Below, in pieces: positions 1 through 6,758 of a DNA stretch of 64,000 nt. The translations under genes and the position numbers were made by a program. This DNA is from Stieleria mannarensis (GTDB lineage: Bacteria; Planctomycetota; Planctomycetia; Pirellulales; Pirellulaceae), in contig NZ_JACEHH010000033.1 of the NCBI RefSeq assembly GCF_014154935.1, positions 36,636-100,635 of the forward strand, in the 5' to 3' direction. Each line of letters opens with the position of its first letter. The stretch's first letter is position 1. The notes below the pieces were generated by a model. It saw nothing but the letters and a program-made list of their open reading frames with translations, did no database searches and had not been told where the DNA came from.

Positions 1-658
1 TCGACTCGGACGGCTTCCCCAGCGGCCGACCATCCAAGACAGCACGCACTTGATCCCAACCTGAAAACAGTGCGATTGTTCGTGGGGCTGATTGATCGAT
101 CGGCTTCGCCTTCTTGCTGGCGGCCGACGGATCGGAGTTGCCGGCATCCGGTCGACGGTGTGATGGCGGCTCGGTCGCTTTGATGCGGCCGATCACCGCG
201 GCGGCTTTCGGGGATCTCTGCCGCGGCGAATCGAGTTGGTAGCGGGGCGGATCGGTCGTCTCGATTCGCCTGGGCGTTTGACCGGGTTGGTCAAAGGAGT
301 CGGATGCGAGAGGAACGCAGTCTGGAACGCTGTCTGGAGCGCTGTCTGGAACGCAGTCTGGAGCGCTGTCTGGAACACTGGAACGCACGGTGCCGCCGAG
401 CCGCTGAATTTCCAGCTCCAACTCCGCCGCTTGCGTGTCCAGCCGTGCCGCGTCGGCGTCCAATCGTGCCGCGCTGGCAGCCAGTCGCGCCGCTTCGGCT
501 CGGCTGCGAATCCTGTCGAGTTCCAGTTGCAGCTCGCGCAACCGATTTCGGTCGGCCGGTCGCTCGGCCCTCGGAGGGCCCGCCCCCTGCGGGACGGGCG
601 CCTGCGGGGCCGGATCGGTCAACAGGCCGGATCGGGAATCGTTCGGTGACTCGGACAT
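1..658 (-). CDS. Partial coiled-coil protein with VPDS-type tetrapeptide repeats (C-terminus beyond left edge)
   Basis: From an ATG at 658 the minus strand stays open for about 219 codons to the window edge, so this is the N-terminal part of a longer gene. Residues about 30-85 are Arg/Ala/Glu/Leu-rich with a heptad-like pattern (LQLELDRIRSRAEAARL) and should form a coiled coil. This is followed by five copies of a 12-bp unit encoding VPDS/APDC-type tetrapeptides, then a Pro/Arg-rich linker and a more ordered stretch (TIALFSGWDQVRAVLDGRP). No signal peptide or membrane segment is visible, so it is probably cytoplasmic. It is transcribed divergently from the gene starting at 885. I do not recognise the family. 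Codon use fits the genome and the long open frame supports a real gene; the start is chosen as the first ATG and is not certain. Confidence 0.72.
   Translation of the reverse strand, partial: MSESPNDSRSGLLTDPAPQAPVPQGAGPPRAERPADRNRLRELQLELDRIRSRAEAARLAASAARLDADAARLDTQAAELELEIQRLGGTVRSSVPDSAPDCVPDSAPDSVPDCVPLASDSFDQPGQTPRRIETTDPPRYQLDSPRQRSPKAAAVIGRIKATEPPSHRRPDAGNSDPSAASKKAKPIDQSAPRTIALFSGWDQVRAVLDGRPLGKPSES
321..380. repeat. Coding minisatellite, five 12-bp units
   Basis: Consecutive 12-bp units of the form TCTGGA(A/G)CGC(T/A)G occupy 321-380 (plus strand). Adjacent units alternate between two variants, suggesting duplication of a 24-bp pair. The unit length keeps the minus-strand reading frame intact. 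Confidence 0.85.
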
Positions 659-884
659 GTCAGCGACTCGGTTGCCCCCAGTGACTCGGTTGCTCCCTAA
701 AACTGCACTTGCAACGTGAATCGCCTTTATCGCCCCCTGGCGGATGTGGTGCAAGGTCCACACCGGCGGGGGTGCTCAATTTTTGAACTCACCTTGCCCC
801 CAAGGCCGGGCGGCAGCTATAGCCAAAGTTCCAAGAAGCGAACGGAAGGATGTCGTTCGTCACGTCTTACAGGAATGGTGTGCC

Positions 885-2162
885 ATGCGTTTTTGCCCGA
901 ATCGATCCATTGCAAGCCTCGCGACAACGATCGCACCGCTGCTGCTCGTTTTCACCGTCTCGGGTGATCCCGTCTTGGCGCAAGGATTGGGGTTGCCTGA
1001 TTCGGGCGCCGCTCCGTCGGGGGCTGCATCAGCGACCGCACGACCCCAGAACGCCGGAACGCCACCGAGCCTGCAAAACCAACCGTCCGCCGCTCCCAGC
1101 AGGCCGGCGCCGCTTCCCGGCGGTGGCCAGATCAACGCAAGCCAGGCCGGTGGAGGCGGGAATCTGCCGCAAACGGCCGGCCAGGAACACCGGGTTTACG
1201 ACCTCCGGCCCTACACCGGCTACCTGACCAAGCACGATCGTCCCGAGCAAGCGATCGTCGACTGGGTGCTGCGGGAAACGGGAACGGACGTCTGGTTCAC
1301 TTCTCCGTTTGGTTTTTTGAATGCCGACCGCGATCAATTGTCGGTTTATCACACCCCGGAAATGCACCAGGTGGTTTCGGGGATCGTGGACCGGTTTGTC
1401 GCCGGCGAAAAGGATCCGCAGGTGTTGTCGCTGAAAGTGATGACGGTCGGAAACCCGAATTGGCGGTCGCGGGCGCACCTGTTGATGCAGCACGTCAACG
1501 TCGACTCGCCGGGCGTCCAAGCGTGGTTGTTGAGCAAAGAGAACGCGGCGCTGGTGTTGAATCTGCTGCGTCAGCGAACCGACACCCGCCAGGTCCAGGC
1601 GTTGGATCTTGTGACCTACAACGGCCAGACCGAGAAATTGGCCAGCACCCGCGGTCGCAATTACGTCCAAAACGTCAAGCCCGCCGCGACGGGTTGGCCC
1701 CCCTATGAGCCCGAAACCGGGGAAATCCAAGAGGGATATCGCTTGGAGATCAGCCCCTTGTTGAGCGTCGATGGGTCGGCGATCGATTGTGTGATCAAGG
1801 CCTCGATCGATCAAGTCGACCAGCTCAAGCCGGTCGAGCTGGATTTGCCCCTGCCCAATGCCCAAGTCCATCGCACCAAAATCGACGTGCCCCAGGTCGT
1901 CAGTTGGCGGCTGCACGAGCGTTTTCGTTGGCCGTCAGACATGGTGCTGCTGCTCTCGTGCGGCGTGATCGCCAGTCCCGAGCGTCCGCAGGCCGCTCTG
2001 CCGCTGTTGAACCTGGAGATGTTGACCGGGACGACCGCCGGCCGCGCCGATGCGTTGATGTTTATCGAATTTCGCGGCCGGGCCTCGGAAAATTTAACCA
2101 CCACGCCGCTGGTCCCCCAAATCTCCGCCGGTTTCGGGGCACCCAATCGCGGTCGATACTGA
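885..2162 (+). CDS. Exported short secretin-like protein
   Basis: The 425-residue protein begins at an ATG that directly precedes a signal peptide (MRFCPNRSIASLATTIAPLL, cleavage near VLAQG). An upstream in-frame ATG at 744 would add 47 residues that look like non-coding translation. Residues about 35-95 are a Pro/Ala/Gly linker. The C-terminal 150 residues follow the shape of a secretin core: EGYRLEISPLLSVDGSAID near residue 282, an I-x-V-PQVVSW segment near 335, and the terminal LLLSCGVIA strand. It is far shorter than a GspD or PilQ secretin and shows only one N-domain-like region. Its role is therefore inferred as an outer-membrane or periplasmic component. It could instead be a secretin relative that never forms a pore. 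Confidence 0.75.
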   Translation: MRFCPNRSIASLATTIAPLLLVFTVSGDPVLAQGLGLPDSGAAPSGAASATARPQNAGTPPSLQNQPSAAPSRPAPLPGGGQINASQAGGGGNLPQTAGQEHRVYDLRPYTGYLTKHDRPEQAIVDWVLRETGTDVWFTSPFGFLNADRDQLSVYHTPEMHQVVSGIVDRFVAGEKDPQVLSLKVMTVGNPNWRSRAHLLMQHVNVDSPGVQAWLLSKENAALVLNLLRQRTDTRQVQALDLVTYNGQTEKLASTRGRNYVQNVKPAATGWPPYEPETGEIQEGYRLEISPLLSVDGSAIDCVIKASIDQVDQLKPVELDLPLPNAQVHRTKIDVPQVVSWRLHERFRWPSDMVLLLSCGVIASPERPQAALPLLNLEMLTGTTAGRADALMFIEFRGRASENLTTTPLVPQISAGFGAPNRGRY

Positions 2163-2248
2163 TGATACACCCCCTCTTTGCCAATTCCCCCAGAGCCTAG
2201 AATACGCGTCACCCGTATTCTTTCTGTTCCGCGTCGCTCGGCTGATTC

Positions 2249-3559
2249 ATGGATAATGCCCCGTACCGACGAGTGGTCATCACCGGTGTCGGTGTTGTCA
2301 CTCCCCTCGGAAACGACCCCGATGGTTTACTTTCCGGTTTGCGTTCCGGCCGCAGCGGCATCGGGCCGCTGACGCAGGTTCCCCAAGGCGTGCTTTCGGT
2401 CGACTATGCCGCCGAAGCGTCGGAGTTCACCGGAGACATCGCCGACTATGGTCCGATGGACAAAAAGCTGCAGCGGACGATCCGCAAGGGCAGCAAGGTG
2501 ATGTGCCGCGAAATCGAAATGGGCGTCGCCGTCGCACAGCGGGCGCTCAACGACGCGGGGTTAGACGCCGACCAGCGGGATCGCGATCGAACCGGCGTCC
2601 TGTACGGTTGTGACTACATCATGTCCCAACCGATCGAATTCGCCTCGGGGATCGCAAAGTGCATGGACGCCGACGGCCGATTCGATTTCAGCCGCTGGGG
2701 TGAACAGGGCAAACCCGAAGTCAACCCGCTGTGGTTGTTGAAGTACCTGCCGAACATGCCGGCCAGCCACGTGGCGATCTACAACGATCTGCGCGGCCCG
2801 AACAACTCGATCACGGTACGGGAAGCCTCGGCCAACTTGGCGATCGCCGAAGCCTATTCGACGCTCGCCCGGGGCCAAGCCGACGTGTTGTTGGTCGGAT
2901 CGACCGGATCCCGGATTCATCCGCTGCGGTCGCTGCATGCCGACATGCAGGAGACATTGGCAACGAACCAATCGGATCCGTCGACGATGAGCCGACCGTT
3001 CACGGCGACGCGTGACGGCAGCGTGCTCGGGGAAGGAGCCGGCGCGATGGTGTGCGAAACGCTCCAGCACGCTCAAGCCCGCGGGGCAACCATCCTGGGA
3101 GAAATCGTCGGTTACGGCAGCAGTGCGGTCGGACCGGCATTTGGTAAGACCTTTCTCCAGCAGGCGATCACCAACGTCCTGCGTTCGGCCCTGGGTGACG
3201 AAGCCCCATCCGAGATCGGTCATATCCATGCCCACGGACTGGGAACGGTCGAGTGTGATGCGCAGGAATCCGCCGCGATTCAGGATGTGTTTGGAACGCC
3301 CGATCAGCAGCCACCGGTGACGACGGCCAAGGGACACCTTGGCAATTTGGGGGCCGGAGGCGGCATGGTCGAAACAATTGCCAGTTTGAAATCGCTGGGC
3401 GAAAACCTGTTCCCGATTCGCAATTGCGAGACCCCGGCAGACGACTGTGCGATCAACGCCTGCCTGGATGATTCGACCGCCGCAGGTAAGCAATTCATCA
3501 ATGTCAACGTGACGCCGCAGGGCCAGGCGAGCGCCATCCGCATCCGCGCGTTCGAATGA
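2249..3559 (+). CDS. Beta-ketoacyl synthase-like protein lacking the catalytic Cys
   Basis: The 436-residue thiolase-fold protein starts with the FabF-type N-terminus RRVVITGVGVVTPLGND. It contains the domain landmarks ADVLLVGSTGSR, RDGSVLGEGAGAMV, HIHAHGLGT and AKGHLGNLGAGGG. Aligning by eye with E. coli FabF, the nucleophile segment (ATACTSG) reads TVREASA, placing Glu192 where the catalytic Cys should be. The first His is kept (His329) and the Lys is kept (Lys361), but the second His aligns with Asn366. Known Cys-less relatives are chain-length factors and decarboxylating KSQ domains, which normally carry Gln. Condensation activity is unlikely; decarboxylation or a structural role is possible. 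The malic-enzyme gene follows 30 bp downstream, so the two may be cotranscribed. Confidence 0.9.
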   Translation: MDNAPYRRVVITGVGVVTPLGNDPDGLLSGLRSGRSGIGPLTQVPQGVLSVDYAAEASEFTGDIADYGPMDKKLQRTIRKGSKVMCREIEMGVAVAQRALNDAGLDADQRDRDRTGVLYGCDYIMSQPIEFASGIAKCMDADGRFDFSRWGEQGKPEVNPLWLLKYLPNMPASHVAIYNDLRGPNNSITVREASANLAIAEAYSTLARGQADVLLVGSTGSRIHPLRSLHADMQETLATNQSDPSTMSRPFTATRDGSVLGEGAGAMVCETLQHAQARGATILGEIVGYGSSAVGPAFGKTFLQQAITNVLRSALGDEAPSEIGHIHAHGLGTVECDAQESAAIQDVFGTPDQQPPVTTAKGHLGNLGAGGGMVETIASLKSLGENLFPIRNCETPADDCAINACLDDSTAAGKQFINVNVTPQGQASAIRIRAFE

Positions 3560-3589
3560 TTCGAACGGATCCAATCACCGGCATCTGCC

Positions 3590-5023
3590 ATGTCTCACCA
3601 CAGCCCTTCGTACGCCATCACCGCTCGTCTCCGCTATCGGGACCAGCCGGGGTTGCTCGGGACAATCACCACCGCGATCGGTGAGGCCAACGGGTTCATC
3701 GGCGCGGTCGACATCGTCGGGGTGACCGACGGTTTGATCTCGCGCGACATCACGGTCAATGCCACCGACGTCGAACACGGCCAGCAGATCGTCCAGGCGA
3801 TCCGCCAGATCAGCGGGATCGAAGTCGTCCACGTATCCGACCGCGTGTTCTTGATGCACTTGGGCGGCAAGATCGAAGTCAATTCGAAGATGCCGATCAA
3901 GACCCGTGATGATCTTTCGATGGCCTACACGCCGGGCGTGGCGCGGGTGTGCATGGCGATCCACGAAGACCCCGAATCGTCGTTCGCATTGACGGTCCGC
4001 AAGAACACCGTCGCCGTCGTCAGTGATGGAAGCGCGGTGCTGGGACTGGGGAACATCGGCCCGCGTGCCGCCATGCCGGTGATGGAGGGCAAGGCGATGT
4101 TGTTCAAAGAATTCGGCGAAGTCGACGCGTTCCCGATTTGTTTGGACACGCAGGACACCGAGCAGATCATCGCCACCGTCAAACAACTCGCCCCCACCTT
4201 CGGCGGCATCAATCTGGAAGACATCTCCGCACCGCGATGCATTGAGATCGAAGAGCGACTGGAGCGCGAGCTTGAGATTCCCGTGTTTCATGATGATCAA
4301 CACGGGACCGCGATCGTCGTGCTGGCGGGATTGAAAAACTCCATGCGATACCTGCAAAAGGACCTCGCCGCCGCACGCGTCGTGATCAATGGCGCCGGTG
4401 CCGCAGGAACCGCGATCGCAAAGCTGTTGATTCAATCCGGCGTCCAGGACATCGTGGTCTGCGACAGCAAAGGTGCGATCAACAAAGTCCGCACCGACAT
4501 CGGCAACAATTCGATCAAGGTTTGGCTGTCCGAAAACACCAACCGGGGCGGACAGTCCGGCACGCTGTCGGATGTGATCCGTGGCAGGGATGTCTTTATC
4601 GGCGTCAGCATTGCCAACGTGCTGAGCGAAGACGATGTCGCATCGATGGGAGAAGACGCCGTGGTGTTCGCGCTGGCCAACCCGGACCCGGAAATCGATC
4701 CCCTGGTCGCCGAGAAGCACGTGCGAATCGTCGCGACCGGTCGCAGCGACCATTCCAACCAGATCAACAACGTGCTGTGTTTTCCCGGGTTGTTTCGCGG
4801 GGTCTTGGACGTCCGAGCCCGCGGAATCAATGATGCCATGAAACTCGCCGCGGCCGATGCGATCGCCGACGTGATCGCGCCGGAAAATTTGACCAATCAC
4901 TACGTGATCCCCAGCGTCTTTGACCGCCGCGTCTGCGGCGTCGTCGCCAAGGCGGTCGCGCAGTCAGCCCTCGATACCGGACTCGCGCGGCGACAGGCCA
5001 AACAGGCCTATCCGGTGGCGTAG
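3590..5023 (+). CDS. NAD(P)-dependent malic enzyme with N-terminal ACT domain
   Basis: The 477-residue protein opens with an ACT regulatory domain (about residues 8-85, RYRDQPGLLGTITTAIGEAN). The malic-enzyme N-domain carries MAYTPGVARVC with the catalytic Tyr near residue 112 and Lys168 in MEGKAMLFKEFGE. The metal-binding segments are LEDISAPRC and VFHDDQHGTAIV. The Rossmann motif is NGAGAAGTAIAKLL, followed by VFALANPDPEI. It oxidatively decarboxylates malate to pyruvate in the cytoplasm. The ACT domain suggests allosteric control by a small ligand, probably an amino acid. ACT-malic enzyme fusions are a known bacterial architecture. NAD versus NADP preference cannot be read with confidence. 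It lies 30 bp after the ketoacyl-synthase-like gene. Confidence 0.95.
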   Translation: MSHHSPSYAITARLRYRDQPGLLGTITTAIGEANGFIGAVDIVGVTDGLISRDITVNATDVEHGQQIVQAIRQISGIEVVHVSDRVFLMHLGGKIEVNSKMPIKTRDDLSMAYTPGVARVCMAIHEDPESSFALTVRKNTVAVVSDGSAVLGLGNIGPRAAMPVMEGKAMLFKEFGEVDAFPICLDTQDTEQIIATVKQLAPTFGGINLEDISAPRCIEIEERLERELEIPVFHDDQHGTAIVVLAGLKNSMRYLQKDLAAARVVINGAGAAGTAIAKLLIQSGVQDIVVCDSKGAINKVRTDIGNNSIKVWLSENTNRGGQSGTLSDVIRGRDVFIGVSIANVLSEDDVASMGEDAVVFALANPDPEIDPLVAEKHVRIVATGRSDHSNQINNVLCFPGLFRGVLDVRARGINDAMKLAAADAIADVIAPENLTNHYVIPSVFDRRVCGVVAKAVAQSALDTGLARRQAKQAYPVA

Positions 5024-5162
5024 GGTGGGAGGAGCGGGGAGGGTACGCTGTGGCTCGGAAGCACTCAAGCATCACGAATCGACCCTCCCCTCGCTACGCA
5101 CAACTCTCCCAGAGGGCATTGGTGTCTACATAGGTCTCGTTGCCTGAAGGGCATGCAAATCC

Positions 5163-5215
5163 GTAGCCTGGGGCAAGCGGTCCGAGCGTCAGCAAGGCCG
5201 CGCAGCCCCAGGAAA
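5163..5215. repeat. CCTGGGG/CCCCAGG dispersed hairpin, copy 1
   Basis: The sequence is bounded by TAGCCTGGGG and CCCCAGGAAA and contains an internal CGAGCG-CAGC core. The reverse complement of 28106-28160 has the same order of motifs, so these are two copies of one dispersed element in opposite orientation. Confidence 0.75.
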
Positions 5216-5245
5216 ACCGCTTTATGAAAAACGACTCAAAAAACC

Positions 5246-5378
5246 GCACGACCTCGGAAGGGACGGTGGCGTCGTGTCGTTGAAAAAAACGAGCGACGGC
5301 CCGGAAGGGACCGTCGTACGGATGCAGGCAAACAGGCCGTGCAGTAGCGATCGCCCGGAAGGGCCGTTGTACGTTTGT
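5246..5378. repeat. Cluster of three CCGGAAGGG-CGTCGTAC units
   Basis: Three spaced copies of a short unit with the core CCGGAAGGG(A/C)CGT(C/T)GTAC. Related copies occur at 26797-26820 (reverse orientation) and 29454-29478. All are intergenic. Confidence 0.75.
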
Positions 5379-5451
5379 AGAACGCTTGCGGCATTGGGGT
5401 TTGTTACAATCGGGCGGTTCAAATCCCGTCCGACGAATCAGCAGCCCTGGC

Positions 5452-6510
5452 ATGTCACACTCTGCGTTTTGGCGTCTCCTTTCTCTCGCCGCGGTCGTTG
5501 CATCCACGTTGATCGTGACGACTCCGGCGCTGTCACAAGTCGATCTCGAACAAACCGAGGCGGCACCGCCGTTTCGATGTGTCCAAACGGACGATCACCT
5601 GACGGTCTACTGTGGCCGGGCGGAAGTCTTGCGATACAACATCGCCGCGCCCAAGGCGCCCGCCGGGATCAACCCGAAGTATCAGCGCAGCGGCTACATC
5701 CACCCGATCTATTCACCCGCCGGACGCCTGGTCAGCGGCGACTTTGCGGCCGATCATCCGCACCAACACGGACTCTTTGCGGCCTGGACCGACACCAGTT
5801 TTCAAGGCAGAAAGGTCGACTTTTGGAACCAGCTCAAGGGCATCGGGATCGTGCTGCACGATCGAGTGATCGCGGTCGATCCGCCGGGGCAACGCACAGG
5901 GTTTTCGGTCGCGGTCAAACACTACGCGATCGACGATCAAGGAATCCGGGAAGCGATCCTGGATGACGTTTGGACGGTCAGTGTGACTGGGGTGCCTGGC
6001 GATGGCGGGGCCGTCGGTGACCCCGGTGTGTCCCGCTACCTGATTGGGTTTTCGAGCGAACAAACCAACCTGACCGAGCACCCGTTGACGATCAACGAGT
6101 ATCACTACGGCGGTGTCGGTTTTCGTGGGAACAATGCCTGGTACAGCGATGAATCGGCGAAAGCGCTGTCCGCCTACGTCAAACAAACTCCGTCCGAGGC
6201 ACCACCGCTTGAACAGACCCGTCATCGTTTTCTGACCAGCGAGGGGCATGACCGCCGACTCGGCAACCATAGCCGCCCCGAGTGGATGGCGCTGTACGGG
6301 ATCGTGGATCAATCGCCGGGGCAAACGCAAACGGCCGGAGTGAAAGTCAGTGGTTCACCGCTCAATGAACAGCATCCCGTTCCGGTGCGATTGCATCCCA
6401 GCAAACCCTACTTCAGTCTGTCGCCGTGCGTTGTGGGATCCTTTGACATCGATCCCGGACAGACGTATCGGATGAAGTACGACATCGAAGTATTCGATGG
6501 GGCGCCGTAG
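5452..6510 (+). CDS. Exported DUF6807 (PmoA-like) family protein
   Basis: The 352-residue protein begins at the ATG that yields a signal peptide (SAFWRLLSLAAVVASTLIV, cleavage near ALSQ). An upstream ATG at 5386 adds 22 residues without hydrophobic character. The body shows features I associate with the DUF6807/PmoA-like family of planctomycetes: GYIHPIYSPAGRLVSGDF, the DHPHQHG motif at residues 101-107, the NEYHYGGVGFRG segment and the final RMKYDIEVFDG. These proteins are usually extracytoplasmic and often lie near carbohydrate or oxidoreductase genes. Enzymatic activity has not been assigned to this family to my knowledge. The gene stands alone here, with repeats on both sides. Confidence 0.8.
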   Translation: MSHSAFWRLLSLAAVVASTLIVTTPALSQVDLEQTEAAPPFRCVQTDDHLTVYCGRAEVLRYNIAAPKAPAGINPKYQRSGYIHPIYSPAGRLVSGDFAADHPHQHGLFAAWTDTSFQGRKVDFWNQLKGIGIVLHDRVIAVDPPGQRTGFSVAVKHYAIDDQGIREAILDDVWTVSVTGVPGDGGAVGDPGVSRYLIGFSSEQTNLTEHPLTINEYHYGGVGFRGNNAWYSDESAKALSAYVKQTPSEAPPLEQTRHRFLTSEGHDRRLGNHSRPEWMALYGIVDQSPGQTQTAGVKVSGSPLNEQHPVPVRLHPSKPYFSLSPCVVGSFDIDPGQTYRMKYDIEVFDGAP

Positions 6511-6532
6511 TGGCAGTCTCGGCGGCGGTTGA

Positions 6533-6755
6533 GGTCGGGCGGTTTTTCACCTCTGAGATATCACGCGGATACGCCTTCGCCCTCCCTCTGGGTGGGTCGC
6601 GGAGGAGTGAGCGACGACGCGGGGAGGGTTGATCCGCGCTTCGATGCGACCGGAGAACGAAAGTTTCTGATGATTCACCGCTCGACCTCCCCTCGCTACG
6701 CTCGACCCTCCTGCCAGGAGGGTGAATTGTCAAAAACCACACGACCTCCGCCGGG
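6533..6755. repeat. Dispersed CCTCCC/GGGAGGG composite element, copy 1
   Basis: A composite of about 220 bp. It begins near a CGGTTTTTCACCTCTGA segment, continues with the core at 6594-6638 (GGGTCGCGGAGGAGTGAGCG followed by ACGACGCGGGGAGGG), and ends with a CCTCGCTACGCTCGACCCTCC segment and a CACACGACCTCC tail. The same order of segments recurs at 28308-28565 and 40655-40912, with shorter copies at 5030-5110 and 14379-14463. Confidence 0.85.
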
Positions 6756-6758
6756 GCG

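Larger units (their letters stand above)
5024..5451. other. Repeat-filled intergenic region
   Basis: No credible gene. The gap holds a degraded copy of the CCTCCC/GGGAGGG element (about 5030-5110), a CCTGGGG...CCCCAGG hairpin (5163-5215) and three copies of the CCGGAAGGG-CGTCGTAC unit (about 5246-5378). A TACAAT hexamer just upstream of the next gene (near 5405) could be a -10 box, but I see no matching -35 at proper spacing. Confidence 0.7.

Noticed and set aside
1029..1916. Long open frame opposite the secretin-like gene
   Set aside because: It mirrors codon structure of the plus-strand gene, is rich in Arg/His/Gln typical of antisense frames in high-GC DNA and has no family features.
5408..5436. 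tRNA-like 3' end with GGTTCAAATCC loop
   Set aside because: Positions 51-63 and 50-64 of the T-stem do not pair, and no D-arm or acceptor stem is found upstream; it overlaps a signal-peptide gene leader.
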